Shown here: positions 34,618 through 38,277 of the stretch, one piece after another
Numbering within the stretch: the stretch's first letter is position 1
How the letters are laid out: the number at the start of each line of letters is the position of its first letter
DNA from: an uncultured Maribacter sp.
Lineage (GTDB): Bacteria; Bacteroidota; Bacteroidia; Flavobacteriales; Flavobacteriaceae
Direction: 5' to 3'
NCBI GenBank assembly: GCA_937125035.1
Contig: CAKZLG010000225.1
Coordinates: 1 to 38,277 of the forward strand
DNA: 38,277 bases
Made by a program: the position numbers and the translations under genes
The notes under the pieces: model-generated
What the model was told of the DNA's origin: nothing
What the model saw: only the letters and a program-made list of their open reading frames with translations
Database searches by the model: none

Positions 34618-34656
34618 AAACCCGGAATCCCATGTGGTTTTCGGGTTTATTTTTTA
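34618..34656 (+). terminator. terminator ending the dcw operon
   Basis: AAACCCGGAA (34618-34627) pairs with TTTCGGGTTT (34639-34648) including one G.T pair; the loop is followed by ATTTTTTAT. It lies 22 nt after the ftsZ stop and is the first clear terminator since mraZ. Confidence 0.8.
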
Positions 34657-34662
34657 TCTTCG
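34655..34662 (+). promoter_or_regulatory. possible -7 box of yqeY
   Basis: TATCTTCG (one mismatch to TAnnTTTG) overlaps the U-tract of the ftsZ terminator and lies 20 nt before the yqeY ATG. The -33 element is unclear. Confidence 0.35.
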
Positions 34663-34682
34663 TGCCGCTAAAAAGAAAACGC

Positions 34683-35129
34683 ATGGGCCTGCAGCAAAAA
34701 GTAATGGATCAGATGAAAATTGCCATGAAGGCCAAGGACACGGTGGCCTTGGAATCCCTCAGGGCCATTAAATCAGCATTGCTGTTGGCACAGACCAGTG
34801 GCAAGGGGGAATTGAGTGAGGAAGAGGAGGTCCTTTTGGTGCAAAAATTGGTAAAGCAGCGCAAGGACAGTGCCGCCATATTCCAGGAACAGGGTAGGGA
34901 GGACCTTGCCCAACCGGAGTTAGATCAAGTGGCCGTCATTGAGAAGTTCTTACCGGAGCAGTTAAGTAAGGAAGAGATAGAAAAAGTCGTAGTACAGACC
35001 ATAGCTGCTTTAGGAGCGGATGGCATGAAGGACATGGGCAAGGTGATGGGAGTGGTCTCCAAGGAATTGGCAGGCCAAGCGGACGGCAAGGCCATTTCGG
35101 CCATAGTAAAAGCAAAGTTAAGTTCATAA
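34683..35129 (+). CDS. yqeY: GatB/YqeY domain protein
   Basis: A 148-residue helical protein related to the tail domain of GatB, the tRNA-dependent amidotransferase subunit; stand-alone YqeY proteins have no firmly known role but a tRNA link is suspected. MGLQQKVMDQMKIAMKAKDT, LESLRAIKSALLLAQ, KQRKDSAAIFQEQGREDLA, EKFLPEQLSKEEIEKVV and GMKDMGKVMGVVSKELAGQA follow the family and length is normal. ATG 34683 is preferred; the longer frame from 34632 runs through the ftsZ terminator. The tRNA-Arg gene begins only 6 nt after the stop. Confidence 0.93.
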   Translation: MGLQQKVMDQMKIAMKAKDTVALESLRAIKSALLLAQTSGKGELSEEEEVLLVQKLVKQRKDSAAIFQEQGREDLAQPELDQVAVIEKFLPEQLSKEEIEKVVVQTIAALGADGMKDMGKVMGVVSKELAGQADGKAISAIVKAKLSS

Positions 35130-35135
35130 AAAATT

Positions 35136-35209
35136 GGCCGCGTAGTTCAACTGGATAGAATATCAGGTTTCGGCCCTGAGGGTTGGGGGTTCGAATCCTC
35201 CCGCGGTCA
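35136..35209 (+). tRNA. tRNA-Arg (anticodon TCG)
   Basis: A 74-nt cloverleaf can be folded by hand. Acceptor stem GGCCGCG/CGCGGTC (one G.T), D stem GTTC/GAAT, anticodon stem TCAGG/CCTGA with loop TTTCGGC, 5-nt variable loop, T stem GGGGG/CCTCC with loop TTCGAAT, discriminator A at 35209. The anticodon TCG (35170-35172) reads CGA arginine codons. CCA is not encoded, as is usual in Bacteroidota. It lies 6 nt after yqeY. Confidence 0.95.
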
Positions 35210-35210
35210 C
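35194..35210. repeat. att-like direct repeat, copy 1 (tRNA-Arg 3' end)
   Basis: AATCCTCCCGCGGTCAC covers the 3' T arm, acceptor strand and discriminator base of tRNA-Arg plus one base. An identical 17-bp copy lies at 35374-35390, so the two bracket about 163 bp of unrelated DNA. Tyrosine-recombinase attachment sites typically use tRNA 3' ends like this. Confidence 0.7.
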
Positions 35211-35221
35211 GACACTCAAGA

Positions 35222-35249
35222 AACCACGCTCTTTTTTCAGAGCGTGGTT
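35222..35249 (+). terminator. perfect 11-bp hairpin after tRNA-Arg
   Basis: AACCACGCTCT (35222-35232) and AGAGCGTGGTT (35239-35249) are exact reverse complements with a TTTTTC loop. It may terminate or protect the tRNA transcript; the downstream U-tract is poor (CTGTGTTTC). Confidence 0.6.
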
Positions 35250-35267
35250 CTGTGTTTCAAGAAGGCT

Positions 35268-35285
35268 CAAAAGCCCAAGCTTTTG
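35268..35285. repeat. 7-bp inverted repeat in the inter-repeat segment
   Basis: CAAAAGC (35268-35274) and GCTTTTG (35279-35285) flank CCAA. One of several hairpins packed between the two 17-bp repeats. Confidence 0.5.
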
Positions 35286-35310
35286 TGAACGGATTGAAAT
35301 ACAGAATCAG

Positions 35311-35338
35311 GCCCGCTTTTCGCGGGCTGTGTTTTCTT
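35311..35338 (+). terminator. GC-rich hairpin with T-rich tail
   Basis: GCCCGC (35311-35316) pairs with GCGGGC (35322-35327) around TTTTC; GTGTTTTCTTAT follows. It resembles an intrinsic terminator, although no gene reads into it except tRNA-Arg. Confidence 0.55.
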
Positions 35339-35373
35339 ATTTGCAACATTGGGCTTCAAGGAAAACCGAAGGT

Positions 35374-35390
35374 AATCCTCCCGCGGTCAC
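35374..35390. repeat. att-like direct repeat, copy 2
   Basis: Identical to the last 17 bases around the tRNA-Arg 3' end (35194-35210). The sequence before it does not resemble the rest of the tRNA, so it is a 3'-end fragment, not a decayed second tRNA. A terminator follows directly, as would be expected at the original end of a tRNA gene. Confidence 0.7.
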
Positions 35391-35396
35391 TTTATC

Positions 35397-35429
35397 AAAG
35401 GTCTTTTCTAAAGAAAAGGCTTTTTTTTT
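35397..35429 (+). terminator. intrinsic terminator after repeat copy 2
   Basis: GTCTTTTC (35401-35408) pairs with GAAAAGGC (35413-35420, one T.G), loop TAAA, then nine T residues. A good tRNA-type terminator now separated from tRNA-Arg by the inserted segment. Confidence 0.75.
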
Positions 35430-35564
35430 ATGGTATACTACGTATATAGGAGCAAAAGAGACGGGCGTTTGTACTAGGGGATGACCTCCTCCCTTGAAAA
35501 GAAGATAGACCAACATAGCCAAGGAGAACCTAGTGCCACGATGGGTGGAACCCATGGCCTTTGA
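35430..35564 (+). pseudogene. GIY-YIG nuclease remnant with an in-frame stop
   Basis: One frame of 44 codons reads VYYVYRSKRDGRLY, a TAG stop at 35475, then GMTSSLEKKIDQHSQGEPSA. This matches the start of small GIY-YIG family proteins (YYVYILKSK.DGRLYIG.TSDLE.RI..H..G), with the Ile of the YIG motif replaced by the stop and two residues missing after VY. The frame ends with TGA at 35562; the +1 frame briefly continues the expected PW segment (WNPWPL), suggesting a frameshift. The rest of the domain is absent and unrelated coding sequence follows. Such genes usually have about 80-100 codons. Confidence 0.72.
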
Positions 35565-35998
35565 TGAGAGGGGGCAATCTTTACACATTATGGAGCGAGG
35601 GCACGGTATTAAAACTGGGCATATCCGCAAACAACGGGGAAAATTGGCGGGAGGAAATAATTTCTGAGGGGGGGCAGATGGCCTACTTCCCTTATTTGGA
35701 ACCCATGGGCAATAGTCTGTTGTGCACTTGGGTCTCAGGATTTGAGGAGGACATCAGACACCATGCAGCAGCGCTGAGCATTACGGATAACGAGGTATTT
35801 GTGCATGAACTACAGCCACAAAAGTTGGATATTTGGTCCAGATTCGTGGCCGAGGAATATCAGCGGACCAATGGTGGGGAGTATTTTCCTATCATCCCAC
35901 TATCCAATGGAAATATAGGGATGGCCACCCCCGTACAGAACAAAAACGGAAATAGACTTGGCTTTACGTGGTGGGAATTGGAACTCAACGAATTTTAG
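35564..35998 (+). pseudogene. BNR/sialidase-like C-terminal fragment
   Basis: An open frame of about 145 codons with no credible start (a TTG at 35561 and ATG at 35564 lie at the junction with the GIY-YIG remnant). It has an Asp-box-like SANNGENW near residue 23, MAYFPYLEPMGNSLLCTWVS and a final GFTWWELELNEF, which look like blades of a beta-propeller such as exo-sialidases or related secreted glycan-binding enzymes. No signal peptide or catalytic N-terminal part is present, so this is probably the tail of a larger gene brought here by recombination. Family assignment is tentative; it could also be a short propeller fragment of another kind. Confidence 0.5.
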
Positions 35999-36320
35999 AG
36001 GTTGGTCCCCCCCTGCGGTTAATTTCTTGCGCAATACGGCAGCAGGCTATTCCTTTGTAGTATGAAGCTTCTTAAGTATGGCACCGTGACGCCTATCAAA
36101 GCTGAATAGTGTACAAAGGGAACCCTGTGTTCACAAAATAACCAAAGGGTGGGGCCTCTAGACGACTTTATAAATGATTGGAGGGCCTATGCGAAATAAA
36201 AAGGTCCTTGGTTTCAACGGTCTGTCCCTTAGCGGTGCGATGGTTTGCATGGTGTTGGTGCAAGCGGAAGGTACGGTGGTATTGGGCGGTTGGCCGTAAC
36301 ACCAACCGCAATCAATTATC
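35999..36320. other. gene-free, decayed stretch
   Basis: No reading frame here is convincing. Short frames (for example 36189-36299 starting MRNKKVLGFNGLSLSGAM) are interrupted and match nothing I recognise. Base composition is less regular than in flanking genes, and it is probably degraded coding sequence. Confidence 0.5.
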
Positions 36321-36683
36321 CTATGGTCTTTCTTTTTTTTGCCAAGGAAGCTTGCCTTCTATCTCCACTTCTATGGACAAGCTCAAGAAGGTTCTTATTA
36401 AGACAATAAGGGCCAGGGTAAGGGCGGCGTCCATGGTGGGTTCCAACACCACCGTTGAAATAATGTCGCCTGCAACCAATATCTCAAGACCCAATAAAAT
36501 ACCCTTCCCCAGTTCTCTCCTAAGCATTTTATAATCCCTCCCTGCAGGACCTTGAAGGGAAAAGACATACCTGATCAGGGCAATGCCCACCGCAAGGACC
36601 ATGGTCACAATGCCTGTGGCCTCTATGGCATAGGCTATGTAATCTATGTATAATTTAAAGTTTTCCATGAATTGGGTGTCCAT
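36321..36683 (-). CDS. DUF1622 family membrane protein
   Basis: A complete 120-residue membrane protein with three predicted TM segments (about 11-38, 58-79 and 84-103). The block LGKGILLGLEILVAGDIIST with PT a few residues on, then LIVLIRTFLSLSIEVEIEGK, is characteristic of DUF1622. Function of the family is unknown. It is intact, unlike its neighbours, and is the only full gene between the tRNA and mscS. ATG 36683 or the internal one at 36668 could be the start. Confidence 0.85.
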   Translation of the reverse strand: MDTQFMENFKLYIDYIAYAIEATGIVTMVLAVGIALIRYVFSLQGPAGRDYKMLRRELGKGILLGLEILVAGDIISTVVLEPTMDAALTLALIVLIRTFLSLSIEVEIEGKLPWQKKERP

Positions 36684-37102
36684 GCAAATTAAACCCCTTA
36701 CAGCGGTTTCATTGTGCTCGGAACGTCAAATAGTATCTCTTTTGATAGTTGATGACCGCAGCCAAAAAGGCCCTAGCACCATGCCTTTGCAGAAGGACAT
36801 TTCTTCCCATTTCCTCACTGTGGCTACATAGTGGCTGTACCTAATGAGGTGACATTTCGGAATTCTAAATACCTCTCCTGACCGGCGAGAAGGTGCTGGC
36901 GGTCTAGCCAATTTGAGAAAGGGATTGATCATCATCAACATTTCATGTACTTTTCATGGTTGTTGGAACTGCTTGGGTAGTGGCAGCTTTAGGGGCTAAG
37001 CTCTTTGTTTTACAAGGAAAGTTGCACACGGATCAGTTGTCCCTATTTAGGTTTTAAATCCAATTCTGTCAATTCTCTATCTTTAGGAACAACTTAGACC
37101 CT
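36684..37102. other. gene-free stretch between DUF1622 and the glycerate kinase remnant
   Basis: Only short, interrupted frames with no recognisable protein are seen on either strand. It must hold the DUF1622 promoter on the minus strand, but no clear TTG/TAnnTTTG pair was found; TATCTTTA at 37078-37085 is a one-mismatch -7 box ahead of the kinase remnant. Confidence 0.5.
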
Positions 37103-37293
37103 GTGAAAATTCTTTTGGCATCGGATAAATACAAAGGGTCCCTGACGGGGCCGGACTTCTGTAACGCAGTGGTGGAAGGCATTGCCAAGGCATTCCCACG
37201 GCCACCTTCTTAAAGAAACCTTTGGCGGATGTGGAGCCAAGTGAAAAGCATTTAGGTGATAAGTGCAAAGGCAGTTTGGTTTTTTCCACTTAG
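37103..37293 (+). pseudogene. glycerate kinase remnant, frameshifted and truncated
   Basis: From GTG 37103 the frame reads MKILLASDKYKGSLTGPDFC then NAVVEGIAKAFP and stops at TAA 37211. A different frame continues TATFLKKPLADVEPSEKHLG to TAG 37291. Together these match the N-terminus of glycerate 2-kinase family proteins (MKI..APD.FKGSLT....A...G, then KLPLADGGEGT), but the expected GG after ADG has changed and about 300 C-terminal residues are missing. Clearly non-functional. Confidence 0.72.
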
Positions 37294-37440
37294 TTCAGAA
37301 CGCAAACAATAAGGCTATTGAAAAACCAAAAGTGTGACGCTACAGCAGCGTTAATGCCCTTCAACATATTGGAATATTACCATTAGAACAGATTAAAAGC
37401 ACCAAAACCATTATTTTTAGACCCACTAATCATTAGCCTT

Positions 37441-38259
37441 ATGGATGAAATCACGCACTACGCCGAACTCTTTCGCGACAATGCCATTGCCTATGCACCT
37501 AGAGTACTTGGAGCCATACTTTTGTTATGGCTTGGATTTAAGCTACTGAAAAAGGTCGATAGGCTATTGAACAATAGCCTTACCAAAATGAAGGTGTCCG
37601 ATACCATGCGCCCGTTCATCACCTCTCTCGTATCTACGACCCTAAAGATCGTATTGCTATTGGTTGCCGTGTCCATACTTGGGGTGGAGTTATCAGGATT
37701 GGTCACCATTGTTGCCGCTATGGGTTTCGCCGTGGGTCTTTCATTACAGGGCAGTTTGGGCAATTTCGCCTCGGGCATTCTTATCTTATTTTTAAAACCC
37801 TATAAAGTACACGATTGGATACAGGTGGATGACAGCTTTGGAAAGGTGGAGGAAATCGGTATTTTCAACACTATTTTAGTCACGCCCGGAAACAAGACCT
37901 TGATTGTGCCCAATGCCAAAATCACCGATGGAGTTGTCACCAATTATTCAGAAAAGGGAATTGTTCGGCTAGAACTCAATGCGCATATTCCCTATGAAGA
38001 AAGCTTTCCTAAAGTGCAACAACTTATACGTGACGCCTTGGCCGAGGCACCATTGGTGCTGAATGATCCAGCCCCAGAAATCGGCATAGAAAGTTTTGAT
38101 ACACACAATGTTATTTTGGCCATTCGGCCTTACGTTGACCCCGAGGATTACTGGGATGCCACTTTTGAATCACATAGAGTGGTAAAGCAGGTCTTTCACG
38201 AAAATAACATTCGGGTCGCTTATTCTGAAGGTATTGAATTGGGGAATATTGGGGGGTAA
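37441..38259 (+). CDS. small-conductance mechanosensitive channel (MscS family)
   Basis: A 272-residue three-TM channel that opens under membrane tension to release solutes after osmotic downshock. TM1 about 18-36, TM2 about 58-81, pore helix TM3 about 84-112 (VTIVAAMGFAVGLSLQGSLG, rich in Gly/Ala as in MscS), then the cytoplasmic beta domain (VHDWIQVDDSFGKVEEIGIF) and alpha-beta domain. PNAKITDGVVTNYS is the family motif. Length is close to E. coli MscS (286). Intact, with about 150 bp upstream free of genes. Confidence 0.94.
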   Translation: MDEITHYAELFRDNAIAYAPRVLGAILLLWLGFKLLKKVDRLLNNSLTKMKVSDTMRPFITSLVSTTLKIVLLLVAVSILGVELSGLVTIVAAMGFAVGLSLQGSLGNFASGILILFLKPYKVHDWIQVDDSFGKVEEIGIFNTILVTPGNKTLIVPNAKITDGVVTNYSEKGIVRLELNAHIPYEESFPKVQQLIRDALAEAPLVLNDPAPEIGIESFDTHNVILAIRPYVDPEDYWDATFESHRVVKQVFHENNIRVAYSEGIELGNIGG

Positions 38260-38277
38260 GCTTACGGAGATTTCGGT

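Noticed and set aside
35374-35390. Second complete tRNA gene
   Set aside because: Only the last 17 bases match; no D arm, anticodon arm or 5' acceptor strand upstream.
35211-35430. CRISPR-like repeat array
   Set aside because: Only two copies of one word, unequal context and no regular spacers.
36189-36299. Short frame MRNKKVLGFNGLSLSGAM with signal-like sequence
   Set aside because: Only 36 codons, no known relative and no start context; possibly degraded coding DNA.
36178-36534. 118-codon plus-strand frame overlapping DUF1622
   Set aside because: Its 3' half is the complement of the DUF1622 gene, and the 5' half matches nothing.
36726-36941. 71-codon minus-strand frame in the gene-poor tract
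   Set aside because: No motif, no ribosome-binding or promoter support and unusual composition; treated as chance.

Overview
The window reads as a chromosomal segment of a gliding, marine-type Flavobacteriaceae bacterium (phylum Bacteroidota). Evidence: the gliding genes gldB and gldC, promoters of the flavobacterial type (TTG, a spacer of about 17-23 nt, then TAnnTTTG), few Shine-Dalgarno sites, lipoprotein and porin-like genes typical of the group, and a dcw cluster with the Bacteroidota gene order. The species cannot be named from the sequence alone.

Layout. 1-216 is the 5' end of a secreted protein on the minus strand. 327-6700 is a plus-strand housekeeping run: rsgA (ribosome assembly GTPase), dtd, a MazG-like pyrophosphohydrolase, aroA, queA, rlmN and a polyprenyl synthase. 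6806-9298 holds an ECF sigma factor, a one-TM protein overlapping it (candidate anti-sigma) and a coiled-coil/outer-membrane barrel protein. 9313-10169 (minus) has a zinc-ribbon protein and a SIMPL-domain protein. dnaG follows, with its zinc-finger ligands missing, then a convergent LuxR-type response regulator whose phospho-acceptor Asp is Glu, then nadE, the divergent gldB-gldC pair, a PhoD-like phosphatase lipoprotein, a conserved CxxC protein of unknown function, and engB with an alpha/beta hydrolase.

19189-34595 is the dcw cluster: mraZ, rsmH, ftsL, ftsI, murE, mraY, murD, ftsW, murG, murC, ftsQ, ftsA, ftsZ. All thirteen genes are on the plus strand, most overlap or nearly touch, and I see one promoter region at the front and one clear terminator at the end. 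They make the lipid II precursor and the divisome. murF, murB and ddl are absent. Three GTG-type repeats at an exact 10-bp pitch lie upstream of mraZ and look like its own operator.

From 34683 the character changes. yqeY is followed after 6 bp by tRNA-Arg(UCG). The last 16 bases of the tRNA plus one flanking base recur 180 bp downstream. After that comes a decayed accessory stretch (35390-37300): a GIY-YIG nuclease remnant with a stop in its YIG motif, a BNR/sialidase-like C-terminal fragment, an intact DUF1622 membrane protein and a glycerate kinase remnant. An intact MscS channel closes the window. This looks like an old insertion/recombination site at a tRNA 3' end. I found no clear, wholly new multi-gene system; the most interesting items are the tRNA-linked repeat with its pseudogenes, the mraZ operator, and the altered DnaG and response regulator.
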